From a bacterium (lineage in GTDB: Bacteria > Ratteibacteria > UBA8468 > B48-G9 > JAFGKM01), in assembly GCA_035371905.1 (NCBI GenBank), contig DAORXQ010000046.1:1-14273 (forward strand): DNA of 14,273 nucleotides. Direction: 5' to 3'. Positions 7,103 to 14,273 of this stretch are shown here, piece after piece. The translations under genes were made by a program, and so were the position numbers. The notes below the pieces were generated by a model, which searched no databases, had not been told where the DNA came from, and saw only the letters and a list, made by a program, of their open reading frames with translations. Within the stretch, counting starts at the first letter, position 1. Every line of letters starts with the position of its first letter.

Positions 7103-8350
7103 ATGGAAAATTTTATAAAATTGAGAGGAATGCGAGATATTTTGCCGGAAGAAATTGAGATATGGAAGAAAATTGAAAAAACATTTATTGAGGTAAGTGA
7201 GTTATTTGGTTTTGGAGAGATAAGAATTCCTGTTTTAGAAAGTAAGGCCTTATTTGAGAAGGGAATTGGTACAGATACAGATATAGTTATGAAGGAAATG
7301 TATGAATTTAAAGATAAAAAAGGAAGAGATATTGCTTTAAGGCCTGAAGGAACTGCTTCTGTTGTCAGAGCATATATTGAAAATAAAATTTATGAAAAGA
7401 AAAAAATTGCAAGATTTTATTATCTTGGTCCTATGTTCAGGTATGATAGACCTCAGAAAGGAAGATACAGACAGTTTTATCAGTTCGGTGTAGAAAGTTT
7501 TGGTGGAAAAAGTCCATATTTTGATGGAGAAGTAATACAAATACTGAGTATTGTTTTTGAAAAACTTATGATTGAAAATTTTGTATTTCTTATAAACTCT
7601 CTCGGATGCAAAAATTGTAAAAATGAATATGTTGAAATAATAAAAAGTTATTTTGAAGAAAATTTTGATAAATTTTGTGATGATTGTAAATTAAGAATAA
7701 GAAGGAATCCGTTAAGAGTTTTTGATTGTAAGAATAACTTGTGTAAGTATGCAATTGAAAAATTGCCCTCTATTATTGATTATTTGTGCAACGATTGTAA
7801 AAAACATTTTGATATACTTATAAATTTACTTAAAAAATTTAATGTGAATTTTGAAATTAATCCGAAACTTGTAAGAGGGCTTGATTATTATACTAAAACA
7901 GTTTTTGAAGTACTGGATAAAAATGAAAATATAGCAATCGCAGGTGGTGGAAGATATGATAATCTTGTTAAAGAAATGGGTGGACCGGATATTCCGGCTG
8001 TTGGTTTTGCTGCAGGTATTGATAGAATAGTTCCGCTTTTAAACTCAAAACAAATTGAAAAAAAGGAAATTATCTATTGTATTTTTCTTGGGGAAAATGC
8101 AAGAATAAAAGGTTTTGAAATAATGAAAAATTTGATTGATAACGAAATAAGAGTTGAATCTGACTATGAAGATAGACCAATAGGAGAATATTTGAGGATT
8201 GCTAACAAAAGCGGAAAAAAATGGTGTATAATTTTAGGAGAAAATGAGATTAAAAAAGGAGTTATTATTTTAAAAAATATGGAGACAGGTTTTCAGGAAG
8301 AAATAAATGAAAAAGATATAGTGAATATTATAAAGGAGAAGATAAAATGA
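7103..8350 (+). CDS. hisS: Histidine-tRNA ligase (HisRS)
   Basis: This 415-residue class II aminoacyl-tRNA synthetase charges tRNA-His with histidine in the cytoplasm. Visible in order: RGMRDILPEE (8-17); motif 2, GPMFRYDRPQKGRYRQF (109-125); the histidine-specific LVRGLDYYT (257-264) with R259 and AGGGRYDNL (280-288); motif 3, GFAAGIDRI (301-309); and a C-terminal anticodon-binding domain from about 322. The insertion domain between motif 2 and the histidine motif has eight cysteines in four pairs (169/172, 192/195, 209/214, 229/232), as in the Cys-rich HisRS subset of many anaerobes. Length is normal for the bacterial family. It heads the plus-strand run, and its TGA overlaps the aspS ATG by 4 nt, indicating translational coupling. 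Confidence 0.98.
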   Translation: MENFIKLRGMRDILPEEIEIWKKIEKTFIEVSELFGFGEIRIPVLESKALFEKGIGTDTDIVMKEMYEFKDKKGRDIALRPEGTASVVRAYIENKIYEKKKIARFYYLGPMFRYDRPQKGRYRQFYQFGVESFGGKSPYFDGEVIQILSIVFEKLMIENFVFLINSLGCKNCKNEYVEIIKSYFEENFDKFCDDCKLRIRRNPLRVFDCKNNLCKYAIEKLPSIIDYLCNDCKKHFDILINLLKKFNVNFEINPKLVRGLDYYTKTVFEVLDKNENIAIAGGGRYDNLVKEMGGPDIPAVGFAAGIDRIVPLLNSKQIEKKEIIYCIFLGENARIKGFEIMKNLIDNEIRVESDYEDRPIGEYLRIANKSGKKWCIILGENEIKKGVIILKNMETGFQEEINEKDIVNIIKEKIK

Positions 8351-10116
8351 TAAGAACTCATACCTGCGGTGAATTATCAAGAAAAAATGTCGGAGAAAAA
8401 GTAAAACTTTGTGGTTGGATTCATTCAATCAGGGACCATGGGAATTTAATATTTATTGATTTAAGAGATAGATATGGGATTACTCAGATTGTTTGTTCTC
8501 AGGAAGGAATTTCAGTTGAAAAATGGGAAAAATTAAAAGAAATTAAAAATGAGTTTGTTATTTCTATAGAAGGTTATGTTGTTGAAAGACCTGAGGAGAC
8601 CATAAATAAAAAAATACCTACAGGTGAAATTGAGGTTAAACTTATTAATTTTGAAATTTTAAATACAAGTAAAATTTTACCATTTGAAATTGAAGGAAAT
8701 GAAAAGATAAATGAAACATTGCGACTTAAATATAGATACCTTGATATGAGAAAACCTGATTTTCAGAAAAATCTTATTAAAAGGTCTGATTTCGTTTTTC
8801 ATGTAAGAGAATTTTTAAAAAAACATAATTTTGTAGAAATTGAAACTCCGATTCTGACAAAAAGTACTCCGGAAGGTGCGAGAGATTTCATTGTTCCTTC
8901 AAGATTGAATCCGGGGAAATTCTACGCTTTGCCACAGTCACCACAACTTTTTAAACAGATTTTAATGATAGGAGGTTTTGATAGGTATTATCAGATAGCA
9001 AAGTGTTTCAGGGATGAAGATTTAAGAGCAGATAGACAGCCTGAATTTACACAAATAGATATTGAAATGTCTTTTATAGAAGAAAATGATATTATTACAC
9101 TGATGGAAAATCTTTTTAAGGATGTAATAGAAAAAACATTTGGAATAAAAATTGAAATTCCATTTAAAAAAATTACTTATAATGAGGCAATAGAAAAATA
9201 TGGTACAGATGCACCTGATATGAGAACTAACATTGAATTTGTTGATTTAACCAGAATTTTTGAAAAAAGTGAAATAAGGATATTGAATGAAATTATTGAA
9301 AGAAAAGGTGTAATTAAAGGTTTTTTTATAAAAGACGGAGAGAAGATTACTTTGAAAAATATTGAGGAATATAATGAATTTGTTAAAAATGCTGGTGGGA
9401 ACGGAATTGGATGGATAAGATTTAAAAATGATGATATACAAAGTCCACTCAAAAAAATTCTTTCTGAAAATATAGTAAATGAAATTAAAAACTTATCACC
9501 TCATAAATCATCCAATGAACTTTTATTATTTCTTGGAGGAAAAAGAAGTTGGGTAAATGAAATACTTAAAGGACTGATTGATAGAATGAAAGATAAATTA
9601 ATTGAAAAAAAAGATGAACTTTCTTTTATATGGGTTGTTGATTTTCCTCTTTTTGAATACAACGAAGAGGAAAAACGGATTCAATCGGTTCATCATCCTT
9701 TTACTTCTCCTAAAATAGAGGATATTGAAATACTTGAAACAGAACCGTTAAAGGTAAAATCAAGAGCATATGATATTGTATTAAATGGTATAGAAATTGG
9801 TGGAGGAAGTATAAGAATAAATAAAAGAGAACTTCAGGAAAAGATTTTTAAGATTATAGGACTTGAAGAGAATATTTATTTACAGAGATTTGGATTTTTA
9901 CTGGAAGCCCTTGAATTTGGTGCTCCACCCCACGGCGGTATTGCTATCGGGCTTGATAGGTTGGTGATGCTTTTACTTGGAGAAGAAAGTATACGGGAAA
10001 CTATTGCTTTTCCAAAAACCCAGAAAGGAGTTTGTCTTTTAACAGATGCACCGGGTGAAGTGGAATATAATCTTTTAAAGGAAAATAGAATTAAAATTGA
10101 CATTGCAAATGAATAA
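8347..10116 (+). CDS. aspS: Aspartate-tRNA ligase, bacterial type (AspRS)
   Basis: This 589-residue class II synthetase is the bacterial AspRS form with a GAD insertion. Visible in order: N-terminal OB-fold anticodon-binding domain (KLCGWIHSIRDHGNLIFIDL, 20-39); catalytic core with QSPQLFKQ (197-204) and motif 2, YYQIAKCFRDEDLRADRQPE (214-233); GAD insertion (about 295-420); and motif 3, GAPPHGGIAIGLDR (525-538), with R538. Residue 31 is His in R-D-H-G. In Pseudomonas aeruginosa AspRS, His31 is one of the residues linked to relaxed tRNA specificity, so this enzyme may also charge tRNA-Asn. That is inference from one position. An AAAGGAG lies about 7 nt before the ATG, inside the end of hisS, and the start overlaps the hisS stop. 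Confidence 0.97.
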   Translation: MIRTHTCGELSRKNVGEKVKLCGWIHSIRDHGNLIFIDLRDRYGITQIVCSQEGISVEKWEKLKEIKNEFVISIEGYVVERPEETINKKIPTGEIEVKLINFEILNTSKILPFEIEGNEKINETLRLKYRYLDMRKPDFQKNLIKRSDFVFHVREFLKKHNFVEIETPILTKSTPEGARDFIVPSRLNPGKFYALPQSPQLFKQILMIGGFDRYYQIAKCFRDEDLRADRQPEFTQIDIEMSFIEENDIITLMENLFKDVIEKTFGIKIEIPFKKITYNEAIEKYGTDAPDMRTNIEFVDLTRIFEKSEIRILNEIIERKGVIKGFFIKDGEKITLKNIEEYNEFVKNAGGNGIGWIRFKNDDIQSPLKKILSENIVNEIKNLSPHKSSNELLLFLGGKRSWVNEILKGLIDRMKDKLIEKKDELSFIWVVDFPLFEYNEEEKRIQSVHHPFTSPKIEDIEILETEPLKVKSRAYDIVLNGIEIGGGSIRINKRELQEKIFKIIGLEENIYLQRFGFLLEALEFGAPPHGGIAIGLDRLVMLLLGEESIRETIAFPKTQKGVCLLTDAPGEVEYNLLKENRIKIDIANE

Positions 10117-10151
10117 TGATAATCTTTTTATAAGAAAATGTGGAGGGGAAA

Positions 10152-10901
10152 ATGAAAAAACTGTTATTATTTGTATGTAGTTTATTATTAAGTGGTTGTG
10201 CGATGTATCAAACCAAAAGAGAAATTGAACCAAAAAAATCTTTTGAGGAAATGGTTGATATTAAATTAAAACAGGCAATAGCAATAGCGGAAACAGCACT
10301 TGAAATCAGTAAAAATGCTGAAAAATTATCTATAGAAGCAGTTAATACGAGTAATCAGGCAAAGGCAAATTCTGAAGTAGCGATAAAAAAAGTAGATGAA
10401 GCAATAGCAGCAACAAATGAAGTTAAAAAATTTACTGAAAGTGAAGTTCAGAAAGCAATAAGTGCAGCAAATAAAGCATCTGAAGAGGCGATTAAGGCTG
10501 CAAATGAGGCATCTCAAAAGGCAATTGATAAGTCAAATGAAGCAATAAAAATAGCAAATGAAGCAAGTGAGAAAGCAATAAATATGGCAAATGAAGCAAG
10601 TGAAAAAGCAATAAAAGCATCCAATGAAGCAAGTGAAAAATCAATTGCAGTAGCCAATCAAACAATAGCAGAAATTAATAAACTTAGAGCAACTATTCAG
10701 ATGAAACCATCGGAACCAATTATAGAAGAAGAACCTAAATCAGGTAAATATTATACCATTCAAAAAGGAGATACTTTAAAAAAAATTGCTTATAAGTTTT
10801 ATAATGATACTTCAAAATGGTATTTGATTTATCAAGCAAATAAAGACATTATAAAAAATCCTGATAATTTAGTACCCGGTAGAAAAATATACATACCCTA
10901 A
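10152..10901 (+). CDS. Lipoprotein with 11-residue-repeat coiled coil and C-terminal LysM domain
   Basis: From the ATG at 10152 this is a 249-residue envelope protein. A lipoprotein signal (MKKLLLFVCSLLLSGC) ends in the lipobox L13-S14-G15-C16, so the mature protein would be lipidated at Cys16. Residues 30-180 are a long Ala/Glu/Lys/Ile-rich helix, including near-identical 11-residue units of the form ANEASEKAIKA. After a short linker (PSEPIIEEEPKSGK), residues 200-249 are a LysM peptidoglycan-binding domain (YYTIQKGDTLKKIAYKFY to the terminal IYIP). The layout suggests a tether from membrane to peptidoglycan across the periplasm. The exact family is not recognised. GGAGGGG (10142-10148) just before ATG 10152 decides the start. 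An in-frame GTG at 10140 would overlap that site and spoil the signal peptide. It lies 35 nt after aspS with no clear promoter, and 2 nt before phoH. Confidence 0.9.
   Translation: MKKLLLFVCSLLLSGCAMYQTKREIEPKKSFEEMVDIKLKQAIAIAETALEISKNAEKLSIEAVNTSNQAKANSEVAIKKVDEAIAATNEVKKFTESEVQKAISAANKASEEAIKAANEASQKAIDKSNEAIKIANEASEKAINMANEASEKAIKASNEASEKSIAVANQTIAEINKLRATIQMKPSEPIIEEEPKSGKYYTIQKGDTLKKIAYKFYNDTSKWYLIYQANKDIIKNPDNLVPGRKIYIP
10467..10652 (+). repeat. In-frame 33-bp (11-residue) tandem repeats in the lipoprotein gene
   Basis: Residues 106-167 of the lipoprotein split into 11-residue units of consensus A/S-N-E-A-S-E-K-A-I-K-x: 106-116, 117-127, 135-145, 146-156 and 157-167. One 7-residue unit (SNEAIKI, 128-134) sits in the middle. 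At the DNA level the last three units are close copies around AATGAAGCAAGTGAAAAAGC. Eleven-residue periodicity with a small-residue core suggests a hendecad, alanine-zipper-like coiled coil. The 7-residue unit would be a heptad interruption. Confidence 0.85.
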
Positions 10902-10903
10902 AA

Positions 10904-11914
10904 ATGATTATTAAAAAACAGATTGAAATTTCCAACGAAGAAGCCCAATTCCTTTATGGTATAAGAGATGAAAATCTTGAATTTATAGAAAATCTTTTTG
11001 GGATTGAAATTTTTGCCAGAGGGAATTTACTGACATTTAAAGGGGAAAATGAAAAAGTAGAAAAAGTTTTAGAACTTTTACATGAAATCCTTAGAAATAG
11101 AGCAAAAAAGAAATTTATTACAAAAAGTGATATTCTTATGATGGTAAGAGATGATAAAGGAAAAGAAATAAAAGATGAAAAAACACAGGAAAAAAAAGAC
11201 AGTAGTATCTGGATAAATTCAAAAAAAGATTTTGTTATACCAAAAACATCCACTCAAAAAAAATATGTAAAAGCAATAAGAAAATATGACCTTGTTGTTG
11301 GAATAGGACCTGCAGGAACAGGAAAAACATATCTTGCAGTTGCATGTGGAATTGAAGCGATTAAAAAAGGACAGTTTCAGAGATTTATTTTAACCAGACC
11401 TGCTCTTGAAGCAGGGGAACGACTTGGATTTTTGCCAGGTGATCTTGAAGAAAAGATTAAACCGTACCTTCAACCTATATATGATGCACTTTTTGACCTG
11501 CTTAAATATGAAGAGTTGAGAAGATGGCAGGAAAGAAAAATTATAGAAATTGTTCCACTTGCATATATGAGAGGTAGAACTTTAAGTAATGCTTTTATAA
11601 TACTTGATGAAGCACAAAATACGAGTTTTGCACAAATGAAAATGTTTTTAACACGACTTGGTATTGATTCAAAAATTGTTATAACAGGTGATATAACCCA
11701 GATTGACCATCCTTTATCTTCAACAACTTCAGGGCTTGTAGAAGTTCAAAGTATTCTTTCAGGGATAAAAGGGATTAAATTTGTTTACTTTACCAATAGA
11801 GATGTTGTAAGACATAAACTTGTCAAAAAAATCATAGATGCTTATGAGAAATACTACAAAAATAGAAATGGAAATAGAAATCTTTCAGAGGATAAGGAAA
11901 ATAAAAATAAATAA
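10904..11914 (+). CDS. phoH: PhoH family ATPase (PhoH/YbeZ type)
   Basis: This 336-residue cytoplasmic P-loop protein belongs to the PhoH/YbeZ family, linked to RNA metabolism and usually paired with YbeY. Residues 1-70 look like the family's KH-like N-terminal region. The ATPase domain has Walker A GPAGTGKT (135-142), TRPALEAGERLGFLPGDLEE (164-183), Walker B IILDEAQN (232-239), and the TGDITQID sensor stretch (261-268). The C-terminal tail is Asn/Lys-rich and is partly encoded by DNA shared with ybeY. It begins 2 nt after the lipoprotein stop. I see no good Shine-Dalgarno sequence, so it is probably translated by coupling to the lipoprotein gene. Confidence 0.95.
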   Translation: MIIKKQIEISNEEAQFLYGIRDENLEFIENLFGIEIFARGNLLTFKGENEKVEKVLELLHEILRNRAKKKFITKSDILMMVRDDKGKEIKDEKTQEKKDSSIWINSKKDFVIPKTSTQKKYVKAIRKYDLVVGIGPAGTGKTYLAVACGIEAIKKGQFQRFILTRPALEAGERLGFLPGDLEEKIKPYLQPIYDALFDLLKYEELRRWQERKIIEIVPLAYMRGRTLSNAFIILDEAQNTSFAQMKMFLTRLGIDSKIVITGDITQIDHPLSSTTSGLVEVQSILSGIKGIKFVYFTNRDVVRHKLVKKIIDAYEKYYKNRNGNRNLSEDKENKNK

Positions 11915-12305
11915 AGAATTTTTAAAAAATAAACTTATCAGGTTAAAAAAAATAATTAATCCACCACCAAAAAAAGTATTCGTTTATTTAGTTAATAACA
12001 GAAAAATAAAATTGTTAAATAAAGAATTTCTAAAAAAAAATGGATTTACTGATGTTATTTCTTTTAAATACTCAAAGGACTTTGGAGAATTAATAATTTC
12101 TGTTGAAGAATGTGAAAAAAATGCAAAAATTTATTCCAATACACTGGAGGAAGAACTTCTTTATGTAATAATTCACGGGATTTTACATTTAAAAGGATAT
12201 AGAGATTATAATAAAAAAGAAAGAGAAAAAATGTTGTCTATTCAGGATGAAATTTTTAGTGTGATTATGCAAAATGAAAAACAAAAAAAATTCTTCTTTG
12301 CTTGA
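11868..12305 (+). CDS. ybeY: YbeY endoribonuclease / rRNA maturation factor
   Basis: This 145-residue metal-dependent RNase family protein acts in 16S rRNA 3'-end maturation and ribosome quality control. TDVISFKYS (61-69) and GELIIS (73-78) are family blocks. The metal site is H103-GILH107-LKGYRD113: two histidines are kept, but the usual third His of the GYDH form is replaced by Asp, as in the GYKDK form I recall from Bacteroidetes. The start is chosen at ATG 11868 because MEIEIFQRIRKIKINKEFLK matches the usual YbeY N-terminus; an in-frame ATG at 11838 would add 10 atypical residues. With this start it overlaps phoH by 47 nt. No strong ribosome-binding site is visible. The neighbouring phoH is its usual partner. 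Confidence 0.93.
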   Translation: MEIEIFQRIRKIKINKEFLKNKLIRLKKIINPPPKKVFVYLVNNRKIKLLNKEFLKKNGFTDVISFKYSKDFGELIISVEECEKNAKIYSNTLEEELLYVIIHGILHLKGYRDYNKKEREKMLSIQDEIFSVIMQNEKQKKFFFA

Positions 12306-12990
12306 AAGTTTTAATTCTGCTTTTAATGGACTTATTTATGTTTTTAAAAGAGAAAGAAATTTTAAAATTCATGTTTTTATGGGTATTGTTGCAATATTAT
12401 TATCTCTTTTTTTTCATGTGCCATTTACTGAAACCTTAATAATTATCGTTCTTATTTCTCTTGTAATGGTTTCCGAAATAATAAATACCGGTATAGAGAT
12501 TCTTTCAGAGAATATGAGTAAGGAAAATCAGAATATTATAAAAGTTGTTAAAGATATTTGTGCTTCCGCTGTTTTAGTATCTTCAATTTTTGCTTTTATA
12601 TGTGGTTATTTAATCTTTATAAAGTTTTTTCCAGAAGGTTTTAGAAATATTTTTGAAAATATTGCGAGGTCTCCATGGTATTTCACTTTTATTACTCTTA
12701 TTATTGTTTCATTTCTAACTATTGTTTTGAAAATACTTACAGGAGAAAGTTTTACTCTTGCAGGTGGTATGCCGAGTGTTCATAGCGGAATTGCTTTTAG
12801 TATATGGGTTGCTATTTCCTTTTTAACATTTAAGGATTACCCTGTAATTTCTCCACTTGTTTTTTTACTTTCTTTCTGGGTTGCTCAAAGCAGAATAACA
12901 AAAAAAATTCATACCATAGAAGAGGTTATAATTGGGGGAATAATAGGTATAATTGTTACTATATTACTTTTTCAAATTTTCTGGAGGTGA
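12274..12990 (+). CDS. DgkA-type lipid kinase fused to PAP2 lipid phosphatase
   Basis: This 238-residue membrane protein has two enzymatic halves. Residues 8 to about 117 are a prokaryotic diacylglycerol/undecaprenol kinase (DgkA) domain: SFNSAFNGLIYVFKRERNF (12-30), SEIINTGIE (67-75) with E68 and N71 of the active-site helix, and VKDICASAV (92-100), with about three membrane helices. Residues about 135-238 are a PAP2 phosphatase domain: GGMPSVHSG (164-172) and SRITKKIHTIEEV (206-218), with H170, R207 and H213 retained. The usual PSGH is PSVH here, and the final acidic residue is Glu rather than Asp. The pair probably phosphorylates and dephosphorylates undecaprenol-type carrier lipid or diacylglycerol at the inner membrane; which one cannot be told. 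The ATG overlaps ybeY by 32 nt. The ribosome-binding site is weak. Confidence 0.9.
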   Translation: MKNKKNSSLLESFNSAFNGLIYVFKRERNFKIHVFMGIVAILLSLFFHVPFTETLIIIVLISLVMVSEIINTGIEILSENMSKENQNIIKVVKDICASAVLVSSIFAFICGYLIFIKFFPEGFRNIFENIARSPWYFTFITLIIVSFLTIVLKILTGESFTLAGGMPSVHSGIAFSIWVAISFLTFKDYPVISPLVFLLSFWVAQSRITKKIHTIEEVIIGGIIGIIVTILLFQIFWR

Positions 12991-12996
12991 AAATTG
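12983..12996 (+). promoter_or_regulatory. Strong RBS for a TTG start, overlapping the upstream stop
   Basis: GGAGGTGA (12983-12990) is a full-length Shine-Dalgarno match. It lies within the last codons and TGA stop of the DgkA-PAP2 gene, 6 nt (GGAGG to start) before the TTG at 12994-12996. No ATG is available nearby in that frame, so the TTG start is well supported. Confidence 0.85.
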
Positions 12997-13551
12997 AAGA
13001 CATTAAAAAAACATTTTATTTCAGGGATAATTTTTATAGTTCCTATCTCTCTTTCTATATGGATTTTATTTAAAATATTTATTTTTCTTGAGAATATCCT
13101 TGGAAATTTTTTTAAAAAATTTTTTGTCAACATATATACGCCTGGAATTGGTTTAATCTCTCTGATACTTGTGATTTTATTTGTAGGTTTTCTGGCAAAT
13201 AATTTTTTAGGAAAAAAGTTTCTTGGATTGATTGAATTACTTTTTGAAAATATTCCATTTTTGAATAAAATTTTCAGTTTTATAAAAAATATTGTTAAAA
13301 AAATAACAGAAGAGAAAAAAAATATTTTCAAAGGAGTGGTTAAAGTTAGGTTACCTAACGATTCATATACAATTGGATTCATTACAGATGAAGGGAAAGA
13401 TAGTAAAGAAATATGTGTTTTTGTTCCTACTGTTCCGAATATAAGTACAGGAATTATTTTTATGATTCCAAAAGAAAAAATTGAAAAAATAGATATTTCA
13501 GTTGAAGATGCTTTAAAAATTGTTATCTCTATGGGTATTTTTAAGTCTTAA
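12994..13551 (+). CDS. DUF502 family inner-membrane protein
   Basis: This 185-residue protein matches the DUF502 family by its layout and C-terminal block. Two hydrophobic segments (about 8-30 and 50-72) flank a short loop, then a soluble region contains GFITDEG, VFVPTVPNISTGIIFMIPKE and VEDALKIVISMG. The biochemical function of the family is not known to me. The start codon is TTG at 12994. It is supported by an excellent GGAGGTGA at 12983-12990, whose last three bases are the stop of the upstream gene, leaving 6 nt from the GGAGG core to TTG. It sits between the DgkA-PAP2 fusion and recO, where many bacteria have cdd or era. recO follows after 1 nt. Confidence 0.9.
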   Translation: MKTLKKHFISGIIFIVPISLSIWILFKIFIFLENILGNFFKKFFVNIYTPGIGLISLILVILFVGFLANNFLGKKFLGLIELLFENIPFLNKIFSFIKNIVKKITEEKKNIFKGVVKVRLPNDSYTIGFITDEGKDSKEICVFVPTVPNISTGIIFMIPKEKIEKIDISVEDALKIVISMGIFKS

Positions 13552-13552
13552 A

Positions 13553-14273
13553 ATGCCACCAATATTGATTGAAGGTTTTATTTTAAAAAAAATTAACTTT
13601 AGAGAAACGAGTGTAATACTGACTTTATTTACAAAAGAATTTGGGAAAATTAAAGGAGTTTTAAAAGGTGTCAGAAAAGAAAAAAGCAAAATTCCTCCTT
13701 TAACTTTTACTGAAGGCGCATATATTTCAACATTTCTTTATAAAAAGAGATCAGAGTTAAACCTTTTAAGTTCTCCAAATTTAATCAATTTTTTTTATTT
13801 TGAGGATAAAAAATCCTCTAAAATATACTACTATATTTTAAAACTTATAGACCTTTTTACTCCAGAGTTACAGAAAGATGAGAATATTTTTTATCTTTTG
13901 AAAGAAACAATAGAAAATTTAAAACAGAATAAAAAAAAACATTTAATTTTTCTTACTTTTAAAATAAAGTTTATAGAATTTCTTGGATACGGAATAAAAA
14001 TTGATAATTGTTGTATTTGTGAAAAAGAAAGTAGAAGATATTTTTTTTCTCCGAGAAAAGGGGGTGTTCTTTGTTATAATTGTAGAAAAGAAGACCAGAA
14101 TTGTGTTAAAATATCTATTAGATTAATTTCAATAATAAGATTTATTAAAAGAAATGATTTTAAAAATGTTGGAATACTGAATGTCAAGAGAAATGATGCT
14201 GAAAGAATAAATTTTTTGTGTAATCTTGTTCTTTATTATCATTCAAATTTAAATTTTATATGGTGGAGAAATG
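13553..14273 (+). CDS. recO: DNA repair protein RecO (3' end cut by window edge)
   Basis: An open frame from ATG 13553 runs 240 codons to the right edge without a stop. RecO loads RecA with RecF/RecR on SSB-coated DNA in recombinational repair. The N-terminal OB fold is recognisable: EGFILKKINFRETSVILTLF (7-26) and GKIKGVLKGVRK (31-42). The zinc-finger cysteines are C153, C156, C174 and C177 (CCIC and CYNC), with an extra Cys154 and Cys184. Typical RecO is about 240-250 residues, so only a few C-terminal residues are likely missing. It starts 1 nt after the DUF502 stop. No strong ribosome-binding site is visible, suggesting coupled translation. Confidence 0.92.
   Translation, partial: MPPILIEGFILKKINFRETSVILTLFTKEFGKIKGVLKGVRKEKSKIPPLTFTEGAYISTFLYKKRSELNLLSSPNLINFFYFEDKKSSKIYYYILKLIDLFTPELQKDENIFYLLKETIENLKQNKKKHLIFLTFKIKFIEFLGYGIKIDNCCICEKESRRYFFSPRKGGVLCYNCRKEDQNCVKISIRLISIIRFIKRNDFKNVGILNVKRNDAERINFLCNLVLYYHSNLNFIWWRN

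Noticed and set aside
9177..9452. Minus-strand open frames inside aspS
   Set aside because: They are antisense to the GAD insertion of AspRS, with no start signal or recognisable content.
10117..10151. Promoter for the lipoprotein gene
   Set aside because: TATAAG occurs, but there is no matching -35 at normal distance; the 35-nt gap only clearly holds the GGAGGGG site.
10467..10652. CRISPR array or mobile repeat
   Set aside because: The repeats are in frame, of 33 bp without spacers, and encode a regular coiled coil.
12972..13382. Minus-strand open frame of 136 codons opposite the DUF502 gene
   Set aside because: The plus-strand frame is a clear DUF502 protein with a perfect RBS; this one is its Lys/Phe-rich shadow.
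14262..14273. A new gene start (ATG at 14271) preceded by GGTGGAG
   Set aside because: Only 2 nt separate GGAG from the ATG, and the recO frame is still open there; the window ends before it can be judged.

Overview
The window is a gene-dense, very AT-rich (roughly 30% GC by eye) bacterial chromosome segment with almost no intergenic DNA. Nearly all genes are housekeeping genes with intact reading frames, and nothing suggests phage, plasmid or transposon DNA. The lipoprotein with a LysM domain and the DgkA/PAP2 and DUF502 membrane proteins suggest a diderm bacterium. The sugar genes (ThuA, Gfo/Idh/MocA and FucI-like families) resemble gene content common in Planctomycetes, Verrucomicrobia, Lentisphaerae, Omnitrophica and related uncultivated lineages. 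That placement is inference; the sequence alone does not name the organism.

Layout. Positions 1-134 hold the 3' end of an unidentified + strand gene whose stop codon overlaps the stop of the next, convergent gene. Positions 131-6990 form one tight minus-strand run, read right to left: rpsO, pnp, an L-fucose isomerase-like gene, a Gfo/Idh/MocA oxidoreductase, and a ThuA-Gfo/Idh/MocA two-domain fusion. The run starts at a consensus sigma-70-type promoter in the only sizeable intergenic region (6991-7102, 112 nt). That region also carries the start of the divergent plus-strand run and a 10-bp inverted repeat.

Positions 7103-14273 are plus-strand: hisS and aspS (overlapping by 4 nt), a lipoprotein with an 11-residue-repeat coiled coil and a LysM domain, phoH, ybeY, a DgkA-PAP2 fusion, a DUF502 membrane protein, and recO, which is cut by the window edge. 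From the lipoprotein onward the genes abut or overlap and probably form one transcription unit.

How the parts work together. rpsO-pnp is the classic ribosomal protein/exoribonuclease pair, here extended by three sugar-metabolism genes that start inside the end of pnp. hisS-aspS supply tRNA charging. phoH-ybeY are the usual rRNA maturation/RNA metabolism pair. The DgkA-PAP2 fusion probably serves lipid-carrier phosphorylation and dephosphorylation. RecO is for recombinational repair.

No clearly novel defence or mobile system is visible. The points most worth following are the sugar module attached to rpsO-pnp with its ThuA-oxidoreductase fusion, the DgkA-PAP2 fusion with an altered phosphatase motif, the hendecad-repeat LysM lipoprotein, and family-level variants in HisRS, AspRS and YbeY.
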